From positions 1-6,697 of the forward strand of contig DAOUQK010000211.1 of assembly GCA_030625695.1 (NCBI GenBank): 6,697 nt of DNA, given 5' to 3'. Shown piece after piece: positions 1-6,553 of the stretch (position 1 is its first letter; the number at the start of each line of letters is the position of its first letter). Source of the DNA: Paracoccaceae bacterium. Lineage in GTDB: Bacteria; Pseudomonadota; Alphaproteobacteria; Rhodobacterales; Rhodobacteraceae. Below the pieces are notes generated by a model. It searched no databases. It saw nothing but the letters and a program-made list of their open reading frames with translations, and was not told the origin of the DNA. The position numbers were made by a program, and so were the translations under genes.

Positions 1-519
1 GACGCCATTGGCTGGTCTTCGTTGTGGGATTTGGAAGCCTTGCGCGGCTTACCAGTTGAACTGCCCCGCATCGCCATCACCTTGGTCGGTGTTTGCCTGT
101 TCACATTCATCTTCTGGCGGCCCCTCAAGCTGTCAACTTTCGACGAAGGGTTCGCGCAAACCTTAGGCATCCGCACCAACCTGCTGGGCCTGGCACTGGT
201 GATCACCGCCGCCATCGCCGCCGTCGCCGCCTTTGACGCGGTGGGGTCAATCATCGTCATCGCCATGTTCATCTGTCCGCCCGCTGCGGCGCGGCTGATG
301 ACCAACCGGCTGGAGCATCAGATCGCCTGGAGTGTCGTCTTTGCCATCATCTCGGCGATACTGGGGTATGTTCTGGCAGGTTATGGGCCGCTCTGGCTGG
401 GCGGACAGGACGCGGTCAGTGCCGCCGGTATGATTGCCACGGTATCCGGGCTTATTCTTGCGCTCACAGCTTTCTTCGGGCCATGCCGAACCCGCATCGG
501 GGCACCGGTAGAAGGCTGA
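1..519 (+). CDS. Metal ABC transporter permease, ABC-3 family (C-terminal part)
   Basis: This is the inner-membrane channel subunit of a metal (Mn/Zn/Fe type) ABC importer. Only the last 172 codons are present. The frame is open from base 1, so the TTG at 22 is not taken as the start. Visible signs: a first hydrophobic helix (roughly window residues 24-39), then the cytoplasmic segment with FWRPLKLSTFDEGFAQTLGI, which is typical of ABC-3 permeases between two helices. Next come a long hydrophobic stretch ending in AFDAVGSIIVIAMFICPPAAARLM, written here only as its hallmark pieces AFDAVGS and PPAAARL, and two more helices (around FAIISAILGYVLAG and GLILALTAFFG). The short charged tail ends at the TGA. 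In this family the ATPase, the binding protein and sometimes a second permease lie next to it, presumably left of the window. The metal cannot be told from this fragment; manganese (MntD/SitD-like) and zinc (ZnuB-like) are both possible. mutL follows after 45 bases on the same strand. Confidence 0.88.
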   Translation, partial: DAIGWSSLWDLEALRGLPVELPRIAITLVGVCLFTFIFWRPLKLSTFDEGFAQTLGIRTNLLGLALVITAAIAAVAAFDAVGSIIVIAMFICPPAAARLMTNRLEHQIAWSVVFAIISAILGYVLAGYGPLWLGGQDAVSAAGMIATVSGLILALTAFFGPCRTRIGAPVEG

Positions 520-564
520 CATTCCATTGGTCGAATCGCCCCGGGCCATGCTAGGTCTGGTGGT

Positions 565-2418
565 ATGCCCAACCCTAACCCCCATATCGACCCATCCCAT
601 CCGGTTATCCGGCAATTGGACGAGGCCGCGATCAATCGGATTGCCGCCGGAGAAGTGGTCGAACGACCCGCCTCGGCGGTCAAGGAGTTGGTCGAAAACG
701 CGGTGGATGCCGGGGCCACGCGGATCACCATCGACATATCCGGCGGCGGTAAGACCCTGATCCGGGTTACTGACGACGGCTGCGGTATCGCTGCCGATGA
801 ACTGGCGTTGGCGTTGTCACGCCATGCCACGTCAAAGATCGACGGCTCGGACCTGTTGAACATCCACACCTTCGGCTTTCGCGGCGAGGCATTGCCGTCA
901 CTGGGCGCGGTCGGACGGTTAAGCATCACCAGCCGGATAGCGGGGCGGGACGCTGCTCAGATCAAAGTCGACGGCGGCACCATGAGTGCGGTCAAACCGG
1001 CGGCGCTCAATTCGGGCACCGTGGTTGAATTGCGCGATCTGTTTTACGCCACGCCGGCGCGGTTGAAATTCATGCGCACCGACCGGGCAGAGTCTCAGGC
1101 AATATCGGATGTGGTCAAACGGCTGGCCATGGCTGAACCGTCGATCGGTTTCATCTTAAGGGATGTGTCCGGCCCAAGCCCACGCATCACCTTTCGCGCC
1201 GACGCCGAAACCGGCGACATGTTCCCGGCCATGGCGGCCCGTCTGGGCCGCATCATTGGCCGTGATTTCGCTGAAAATGCGCTTAAGATCGACGCCGCCC
1301 GCGAAGGCATTCGCCTGTTTGGCTATGCCGCCCTACCTACTTATTCGCGCGGCGCTGCGGTGGCGCAATACCTGTTCGTTAATGGTCGGCCGGTCAAGGA
1401 CCGGATGCTGACCGGTGCCTTGCGCGCGGCGTACTATGATTTCCTTAGCCGCGACCGTCACCCGGTCGCCGCCTTGTTCCTTGATTGCGACCCCGAACTG
1501 GTCGACGTAAACGTGCACCCGGCCAAATCCGAAGTCCGGTTTCGCGATCCTGGCCTGGCGCGCGGGCTGATCGTTTCAGGTTTGCGCCATGCCCTGGCCG
1601 ACTCCGGCCATCGGGCGTCGAGCACGGTCGGTGCCGGTATTCTGGGCGCGATGAAACCGGAAACGACCGGCGCGCGGATTTACCAGATGGATCGCCCGTC
1701 GCAGGGGGCGCGTCAGGCCGCATATGACCTGCAAGCGCCGGGATTTGCGGAAATGCAGGCCTCGTTCAGCGCACAGGTGCCTGAAACCCGCGAGGACGCG
1801 CAGGGCCCCTTGGGGGCGGAAGAGCATTTACCACAGAATTTACCCCTGGGCGTTGCGCGCGGCCAAGTGCATGAAAATTATATCATCGCCCAGACTGCAA
1901 CCGGCATGGTGATCGTTGATCAGCATGCGGCCCATGAGCGGCTGGTTTATGAAAAACTCAAAGCGCAGATGGCCGACGCTGGAGTGGCCGCCCAAGCGCT
2001 TTTGATCCCGGAAATCGTTGATCTGTCAAGTGATGACGCGGCCCGCCTGCTGGATATCGCGCCCGAACTGACCAAGCTGGGCCTGACCATCGAACCCTTT
2101 GGTGGCGGGGCCATCGCAGTACGCGAGGTTCCTGCCATTCTGGGTGAAGTTGACGCAGCCGCGATGATCCACGACATCCTTGACGAATTGTCCGACCTGG
2201 GGTCCAGCCAATCAGTTCAGGCGCGGATCGAGGCGATTCTAAGCCGCGTTGCCTGCCACGGTTCCATCCGCTCGGGCCGGCGCATGCGCGCCGAAGAAAT
2301 GAATGCGCTGTTGCGCGAAATGGAGGCAACGCCGCATTCCGGCCAATGCAACCACGGCCGCCCTACCTATGTCGAACTCAAGCTGGCCGATATTGAACGG
2401 CTGTTCGGGCGCACATGA
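565..2418 (+). CDS. mutL: DNA mismatch repair protein MutL (endonuclease-type)
   Basis: MutL is the ATP-driven linker of mismatch repair: it is recruited by MutS and, in species without MutH, nicks the new strand. The 617 residues fit the family. The N-terminal GHKL ATPase shows ELVENAVDAGA (41-51, catalytic Glu and Mg-binding Asn), DDGCGI (70-75), TSKI (89-92) and GFRGEAL (104-110). A transducer domain follows to about residue 335, then a low-conservation linker to about 430. The C-terminal dimerisation/nuclease domain carries DQHAAHERLVYE (452-463), an exact DQHA-x2-E-x4-E metal-binding motif, plus ACHGSIR (563-569), QCNHGRPT (594-601) and a terminal FGR (614-616). All parts of the endonuclease site are therefore visible, unlike E. 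coli MutL. The ATG at 565 is preceded by AGG (553-555), nine bases away, and fits family N-termini. A weak promoter-like pair (TTGGTC 527-532, CTAGGT 551-556, 18-base spacer) is possible but not convincing. The stop overlaps the rmuC start. Confidence 0.97.
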   Translation: MPNPNPHIDPSHPVIRQLDEAAINRIAAGEVVERPASAVKELVENAVDAGATRITIDISGGGKTLIRVTDDGCGIAADELALALSRHATSKIDGSDLLNIHTFGFRGEALPSLGAVGRLSITSRIAGRDAAQIKVDGGTMSAVKPAALNSGTVVELRDLFYATPARLKFMRTDRAESQAISDVVKRLAMAEPSIGFILRDVSGPSPRITFRADAETGDMFPAMAARLGRIIGRDFAENALKIDAAREGIRLFGYAALPTYSRGAAVAQYLFVNGRPVKDRMLTGALRAAYYDFLSRDRHPVAALFLDCDPELVDVNVHPAKSEVRFRDPGLARGLIVSGLRHALADSGHRASSTVGAGILGAMKPETTGARIYQMDRPSQGARQAAYDLQAPGFAEMQASFSAQVPETREDAQGPLGAEEHLPQNLPLGVARGQVHENYIIAQTATGMVIVDQHAAHERLVYEKLKAQMADAGVAAQALLIPEIVDLSSDDAARLLDIAPELTKLGLTIEPFGGGAIAVREVPAILGEVDAAAMIHDILDELSDLGSSQSVQARIEAILSRVACHGSIRSGRRMRAEEMNALLREMEATPHSGQCNHGRPTYVELKLADIERLFGRT

Positions 2419-3653
2419 TCCGGCTTTTTGACCAGACCTATATGCTGGATGATCCCATGGTGATCGCCGTCCTCGTCGGGGTCGGTTTGGCCGTCATCAT
2501 CCTCCTACTGCTGATCCTGTCTTTGCGTGCCGCAAGCCGTTCGGCCCGCATGGCCGAACCTCTGGCGCGTCAACTGCTGGCCCTGGGTCAGAACGTCCAG
2601 CAACTGGGGCAAGGACAGGCACAATTGCAGGGTGGGTTGCAAACCGCATCTGACACCCAGGCCCACGCGCAGGTGCAGGTCATTCAGGTGGTCGAGGCGC
2701 GTCTGTCCGACCTCAAGACCCAGATGAACGACCGGCTGGCGGATAATGCTGCGCGCTCAACCCGGGCCTTGGCCGAGATGCAGGAGCGGATGAAAGACAC
2801 GCTGCATGGCAGTTCCAAGGCGACGGCAACCTCGCTGACGCAATTGCAGGAACGTCTGGCGGTGATCGACAAAGCGCAGGACAATATTACCAAACTAAGC
2901 GATGATGTGCTTGGCCTTCAGGACATCCTTAGCAACAAACAGGCCCGTGGCGCCTTTGGGGAAATCCAGCTGAACGACATTGTCACCAAGGCGTTGCCGC
3001 GTGACAGCTTTGAAATGCAATCCACCCTGAGCAACGGCAGGCGCGCCGATTGCCTGATCCATCTGCCCAACCCGCCGGGCCCGATTGTGATCGACAGTAA
3101 ATTCCCGCTTGAAGCCTATGAAGCGTTGCGCAATGCCAACTCTGATCTTGAGTTGAAAGAGGCCGCGCGGGCGTTCAAAACCTCGGTCAAAGTGCATATT
3201 AAAGCCATATCCGAGCGTTACATCATCGAAGGCGAAACCGCCGACGGGGCATTGATGTTCCTGCCGTCCGAGGCGGTTTACGCCGAGTTGCACGCCAATT
3301 TTCCCGAGGTTGTTCGCGAAGGGTTTGCCGCACGGGTCTGGATCGTCTCACCCACCACCTGCATGGCGACGCTGAACACCATGCGGGCGATCCTCAAGGA
3401 CGCGCGGATGCGCGAACAGGCGGGGGCGATCCGCAAGGAACTGGCGCTGTTGCACAAGGATGTGGAACGGCTGGGTGACCGGGTCGTCAATCTGGACCGG
3501 CATTTCGGGCAGGCGGCCAAGGACATCGCCGAGATTAAAATCAGCGCCGACAAGGCCGGGATGCGGGCACTTCGGCTGGATAGTTTCGACTTTGCCGAGA
3601 TTGCCCCTGAGGACGGGGATGACCCGATTGCGCTGGGTCAGGAAAAGGTCTGA
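2415..3653 (+). CDS. rmuC: DNA recombination protein RmuC
   Basis: RmuC family proteins limit rearrangement at inverted repeats in E. coli and carry a predicted PD-(D/E)XK nuclease-like fold; the biochemical activity is poorly defined. The 412 residues show the usual layout. One N-terminal membrane helix lies at about residues 15-38 (hydrophobic Val/Ile/Leu run). A long Gln/Ala/Leu-rich coiled coil runs from about 45 to 175. The conserved RmuC domain runs from about 176 to 385, with KQARGAFGEIQL (175-186), IVIDSKFPLEAYEAL (224-238, containing the putative D-x-K catalytic pair D227/K229) and LMFLPSEAVYAEL (280-292). The acidic tail (about 392-405) is not conserved. The ATG at 2415 overlaps the mutL stop as ATGA, which implies translational coupling and favours this start over the in-frame ATGs at 2442 and 2457. 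Co-transcription with mutL is likely. The gene ends 74 bases before the convergent GS-like gene. Confidence 0.95.
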   Translation: MIRLFDQTYMLDDPMVIAVLVGVGLAVIILLLLILSLRAASRSARMAEPLARQLLALGQNVQQLGQGQAQLQGGLQTASDTQAHAQVQVIQVVEARLSDLKTQMNDRLADNAARSTRALAEMQERMKDTLHGSSKATATSLTQLQERLAVIDKAQDNITKLSDDVLGLQDILSNKQARGAFGEIQLNDIVTKALPRDSFEMQSTLSNGRRADCLIHLPNPPGPIVIDSKFPLEAYEALRNANSDLELKEAARAFKTSVKVHIKAISERYIIEGETADGALMFLPSEAVYAELHANFPEVVREGFAARVWIVSPTTCMATLNTMRAILKDARMREQAGAIRKELALLHKDVERLGDRVVNLDRHFGQAAKDIAEIKISADKAGMRALRLDSFDFAEIAPEDGDDPIALGQEKV

Positions 3654-3678
3654 ACGGGTTGGGCGATTATTGAAGGGT

Positions 3679-3697
3679 GATGGGTTGAAAACCCATC
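3679..3697. terminator. Hairpin between convergent genes, possible bidirectional terminator or dispersed repeat
   Basis: GATGGGTT (3679-3686) and AACCCATC (3690-3697) are perfect reverse complements separated by GAA, giving an 8-bp stem with a tight loop. It sits in the 74-base gap between the rmuC stop and the stop of the opposing gene, the usual place for a shared terminator. There is no clear T-run on either side (CCTACGG follows on +, ACCCTTCAA on -), so it is not a textbook intrinsic terminator. The sequence resembles the GTAGG-TGGGTT...AACCCA hairpins I recall as repeated between genes in Rhodobacterales. It may thus be a REP-like element that also blocks read-through or protects 3' ends. 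Confidence 0.5.
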
Positions 3698-3727
3698 CTA
3701 CGGCAGATTGCGGGCCTGTGTATATTT

Positions 3728-5179
3728 CTAAAACAGGCTGAAATATTCGGCCTGTTCCCATTCTGAAATGGCCGACAGATAGCGATCCCATTCAAATCGT
3801 TTGATGGTCGTAAGATAGTTGACCATTTCATCGCCCAGCGCCCGGCGCAACATTGCTGACCCATCAAAGGCGTCTATCGCCTGGGCCAGATTGGTCGGCA
3901 GATGTTCGGCGTCGCCGTCATACGGCGTCCGGGTTGGGGCAGGGGATGTCAGACCATTGCTTATACCGTCGAGCCCGGCAATCAGCTGAGCGGCCAGGGC
4001 GTAATACGGGTTGGCGCTGGTGTCTGGCGCGCGGTTTTCGATCCTGCTTGCCGGGTCGCCGGGGGTCATCAGGGCGCGGATCATCGCGCCACGATTGTCC
4101 TGACCCCATTGGATTCGGTTGGGGGCAAGTTGGAATGGCTGATAGCGTTTATAGCTGTTCACGGTCGGGGCGATCAGCAGCGACGTTTCAGTCGCATGGG
4201 CCAGAAGCCCGGCAATCCAACCGTCCGCTTGCGGCGTCAGTTCGCCGGGATGGTCGGGGATAAACAAGGCTCGGCCCGAGGTCAGATCGGCCAGCGACAT
4301 ATGGATATGCCAGCCGCATGCACCAATATTTGCCAGCCGGGGCTTGGCCATGAACGAAGCATGCAGACCCCGCGCGGCGCAGACCTCTTTGACCATGGTA
4401 CGGAACATCATCAGGTTGTCGGCATGTTGCAAAGGCGAAGCCGGATCAAAGGTGAATTCAAACTGCGACGGGCACATTTCAATCTCGACCGAACGCACTG
4501 GCAGGTCCATCGCTTGCGCTGTGCGGCGTAATTCATCCAGGATCGGCTCGGCTTCGGCGTAACGGGTTTCTGTCAGGAACTGAAAGCCGTGGGTCAGGGC
4601 GCGGGTTTGTGGCGGCGCACCGGGCATGGTGGTTTGGGCGTGCTCTAACGCCGCGTCCACGCGTTCAAAGATGTGGAATTCAATCTCAAGTCCGATGGTT
4701 GCGGCCATGCCTGCTGCGGCCAGCCGTTGGGTCGCGTTCTTCAGGACCGTGCGCGCCGCGTAGGGTATCGGCGTACCATCGCGGTACACCACGTCGCATA
4801 ATATCCAGGCGGAATGAGGCGACCATGGCAGGATGCGAAAACTGGCCGGGTCGGGCACCAGAAGGACATCGCCAACGCCTTGCATTGGACCCGACAGTGG
4901 GCTGGGTTCATCGGACCAGACCGGAAAGACCGTACGGTGCGAGGTGTCTTTCAGCAGCAGGGTAGACGGCACAGCGATGCCGCTGGTGAAAGCGGACGGG
5001 AAGGCCGAAGCGACCAGTGTTTTGCCACGCAGAACCCCGTGTTGATCGGTGAACAGCACCCGTATGGTTTCAAGGTCAGACGCCGCTATGCAGGCCAAAA
5101 GGGCCTCGCCTGCGGCGCAATCCTCAGGGTTTAGCAGGCCTTTTCGGGCCAATGCGCCGCCGCGTATCCCCTCAGACAT
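3728..5179 (-). CDS. Glutamine synthetase family protein, putative gamma-glutamyl-amide ligase
   Basis: This is a GS-fold ATP-dependent ligase, expected to join the gamma-carboxyl of glutamate (or a similar acid) to ammonia or an amine. With the ATG at 5179 it is 483 residues. The N-terminal beta-grasp domain has TIRVLFTDQHGVLRGKTL (38-55). The catalytic domain has GLEIEF (E165, E167), VEIEMCPSQFEF (E234, E241, metal ligands), GWHIHMSL (H291), NSYKRYQP (341-348), DNRGAMIRA (361-369) and RIENRAPD (E381, R383). All expected metal, ATP and glutamate contacts appear kept, so it should be active. The region matching the adenylylated Tyr of enterobacterial GlnA reads EHLPTNL, without that Tyr, so GlnE control is unlikely. 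It is not a housekeeping GlnA: the pattern fits PuuA/IpuC/TdnQ-like enzymes that glutamylate amines, but the substrate is unknown. A GTG at 5218 would add 13 residues and lengthen the overlap with the oxygenase gene; the ATG, overlapping its stop by eight bases (ATGTCTGA), is preferred. The SD is weak, which suggests coupling. Confidence 0.9.
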   Translation of the reverse strand: MSEGIRGGALARKGLLNPEDCAAGEALLACIAASDLETIRVLFTDQHGVLRGKTLVASAFPSAFTSGIAVPSTLLLKDTSHRTVFPVWSDEPSPLSGPMQGVGDVLLVPDPASFRILPWSPHSAWILCDVVYRDGTPIPYAARTVLKNATQRLAAAGMAATIGLEIEFHIFERVDAALEHAQTTMPGAPPQTRALTHGFQFLTETRYAEAEPILDELRRTAQAMDLPVRSVEIEMCPSQFEFTFDPASPLQHADNLMMFRTMVKEVCAARGLHASFMAKPRLANIGACGWHIHMSLADLTSGRALFIPDHPGELTPQADGWIAGLLAHATETSLLIAPTVNSYKRYQPFQLAPNRIQWGQDNRGAMIRALMTPGDPASRIENRAPDTSANPYYALAAQLIAGLDGISNGLTSPAPTRTPYDGDAEHLPTNLAQAIDAFDGSAMLRRALGDEMVNYLTTIKRFEWDRYLSAISEWEQAEYFSLF

Positions 5180-6488
5180 GCGCGTCCCAAGGACAGGCGG
5201 CGCGCCGCGCCGCGTCACTGGTGGCGGTGGCCTCTTCGGGGGTGGTTCCGGCGGCGATGGCGTCGTTGGAGATGGGGCCGGTGATGGCCGCAGGATCGGT
5301 TTCCCCCCACATCGGCAGGTCGTTGGTGCGGCCTTCTTTCACGGCTGCAATTGCGGCGCGTAGCATGCGGCGAGAATGAATAATTCCGACGTCGGTTTTG
5401 CCCAGATGTTCGCGGGTACGGTCCTGAATTGCGCCCATCGATTCCACGGCCCATTGGTCGTGCACGTTGATGTCCAGCCCCATGCCGGTATAGGTTTCGC
5501 TGCCCTGTTCGTCCGGGTCATAGCCATAGTTGTTGCTGGCGTTCTTCAACGGCGCATAGTCCGGCAGGCGGTGTTCCTTCAGACGTTGTTCGCGCATCAG
5601 GGATTTGTCGACCGGCTTGGTATAACTGGTGAACATCGAATACCAGTAACACGAGGTATCGTCGATCGGCACATGCCATTGGGTGATGGTCATCTCGCGG
5701 CTCATCGGGATGCAGATTGCACCGGGGAATATCTGGTTGGTCACCCGCACATGGGTCTTGTCACCGTCCAGATGGCGAAGTGCTGTCAGGCGCATGCCAT
5801 AGGCGGTTTCGTCGACTGTGATATCGGGGCGGGGATAGTCGCGCAGCAGTTTGGTCATGGGGATGTTGATGTCAGCGGCACTGTCGCGGAACTGTTTGCC
5901 ATAGCTGTCGGCGGGGTCTTCGTCCTGCAAAAACCGGTGCAGGAACGATGCATGCGCCGGGTCGATGCCGACTTCCATCGCCTGAAGCCAGTTACATTTC
6001 CACAGGCCTTTGAAGGCGAACACATGGGTGTCCGGCGCGCGGAAGCAATCAAAATTGGCAAGGGGTGGCGGGTCTCCGGGACCCATGTAGGCCCAGATGA
6101 TGCCGTTCCGCTCAATCACCGGATAGGCCGGGGATTTGATCTGCTCGTGCATTCGGCTGCCCGCCGGTTCGCCCGGTTGTTCGACGCACTGACCAGAGCG
6201 GTCAAAGTGCCAGCCGTGGACCGGGCACCGCAAGCCGTTATCCTCAAGCCGCCCAAAACACAGGTCAGCCCCGCGATGCGGGCAGGCGCGCCCGATCAGG
6301 CCAAGCTGACCTTTGGTGTCGCGGAACAATACCAGGTCTTCGCCCATCAGGCGCACCGGGACGACCGGGCGGCCAGACATCAATTCGTCACTTAAGGCGG
6401 CGGGTTGCCAGTAGTGGCGCAGGACAGCGCCTGCGTCCGTGCCGGGGCCGACCCGGGTCAGGCTGTCGTTCATTTCCTGGCTGATCAT
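5172..6488 (-). CDS. Rieske non-heme iron oxygenase, phthalate 4,5-dioxygenase-like oxygenase subunit
   Basis: This is the oxygenase component of a ring-hydroxylating or O/N-dealkylating system, cytoplasmic, needing an external reductase. The 438 residues match the length of phthalate-dioxygenase-type alpha subunits, which work without a beta subunit. The start of the protein has LTRVGPGTDAGAVLRHYW (10-27), typical of that group. The Rieske [2Fe-2S] motif is C69-P-H71, 16 residues, then C88-P-V-H91. The mononuclear iron motif is E172-x3-D176-x2-H179-x4-H184, with D176 as the bridging Asp between subunits and H179/H184 as ligands. The third ligand is probably D356 in AIQDRTREHLGKTD. All metal ligands appear intact. 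The ATG at 6488 was chosen because AGGA (6497-6500) lies eight bases upstream; the frame stays open to 6647, but the extra 53 residues do not look like this family. It is the first gene of a pair with the GS-like gene. The substrate is not predictable: phthalate, vanillate or amine-type compounds all remain possible. Confidence 0.93.
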   Translation of the reverse strand: MISQEMNDSLTRVGPGTDAGAVLRHYWQPAALSDELMSGRPVVPVRLMGEDLVLFRDTKGQLGLIGRACPHRGADLCFGRLEDNGLRCPVHGWHFDRSGQCVEQPGEPAGSRMHEQIKSPAYPVIERNGIIWAYMGPGDPPPLANFDCFRAPDTHVFAFKGLWKCNWLQAMEVGIDPAHASFLHRFLQDEDPADSYGKQFRDSAADINIPMTKLLRDYPRPDITVDETAYGMRLTALRHLDGDKTHVRVTNQIFPGAICIPMSREMTITQWHVPIDDTSCYWYSMFTSYTKPVDKSLMREQRLKEHRLPDYAPLKNASNNYGYDPDEQGSETYTGMGLDINVHDQWAVESMGAIQDRTREHLGKTDVGIIHSRRMLRAAIAAVKEGRTNDLPMWGETDPAAITGPISNDAIAAGTTPEEATATSDAARRAACPWDAHV

Positions 6489-6496
6489 TTGACGTG

Positions 6497-6500
6497 TCCT
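6497..6500 (-). promoter_or_regulatory. Ribosome binding site of the Rieske oxygenase gene
   Basis: AGGA on the - strand, followed by eight bases (CACGTCAA) and ATG at 6488. It decides the start: the next in-frame ATG (6473) has an AGGA only one base away, too close to work, and nothing suitable precedes the far upstream start at 6647. Confidence 0.75.
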
Positions 6501-6505
6501 TTGTT

Positions 6506-6515
6506 TGTGTACACA
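6506..6515. promoter_or_regulatory. Perfect 10-bp palindrome TGTGTACACA, candidate operator
   Basis: TGTGTACACA is its own reverse complement, centred between 6510 and 6511. It lies just inside the predicted transcript start and 17 bases upstream of the oxygenase ATG, a position suited to repression. The form resembles the T-GT-N-AC-A sites of GntR-type (FadR/FCD subfamily) regulators, which often control catabolic genes; assigning it to that family is inference. No regulator gene lies in the window. Confidence 0.45.
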
Positions 6516-6524
6516 GAATTTTGC

Positions 6525-6553
6525 AACATTCCCAGTATCGCAGCGTCTGTCAA
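6525..6553 (-). promoter_or_regulatory. Predicted sigma-70-type promoter of the oxygenase/GS-like operon
   Basis: On the - strand a perfect -35 box TTGACA (6548-6553) is followed by a 17-base spacer and AATGTT (6525-6530) as a weak -10 box with three of six consensus bases. Transcription would start near 6518, about 30 bases before the oxygenase ATG. A weak -10 beside a consensus -35 is common in alphaproteobacteria and in regulated promoters. The -35 box overlaps the stop codon of the upstream partial reading frame. Confidence 0.5.

Noticed and set aside
527..556. Promoter for mutL in the 45-base gap (TTGGTC, 18 bases, CTAGGT)
   Set aside because: Both boxes deviate from consensus, and transcription would start only a few bases before the ATG. 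mutL could equally be read from the upstream transporter operon.
3714..3738. Second hairpin (GCCTGT / ACAGGC) at the end of the GS-like gene
   Set aside because: Only six base pairs with a 13-base loop, and it overlaps the last codons. Too weak to call a terminator.
3902..4531. + strand open frame (209 codons) opposite the GS-like gene
   Set aside because: Antisense shadow of the GS catalytic domain, with no recognisable family and no supporting ribosome binding site or operon context.
5180..5218. GTG start at 5218 for the GS-like gene, adding 13 residues
   Set aside because: It would put 47 bases of overlap inside the oxygenase gene. The added MTRRGAPPVLGTR is not GS-like, and the ATG at 5179 gives a normal short overlap. 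It cannot be excluded by sequence alone.
5376..6395. Long + strand open frame (339 codons) opposite the Rieske oxygenase gene
   Set aside because: It lies wholly antisense to a well-supported gene with intact motifs. Its translation is rich in His, Val and Gly without a recognisable domain, as expected from the complement of GC-rich coding sequence.
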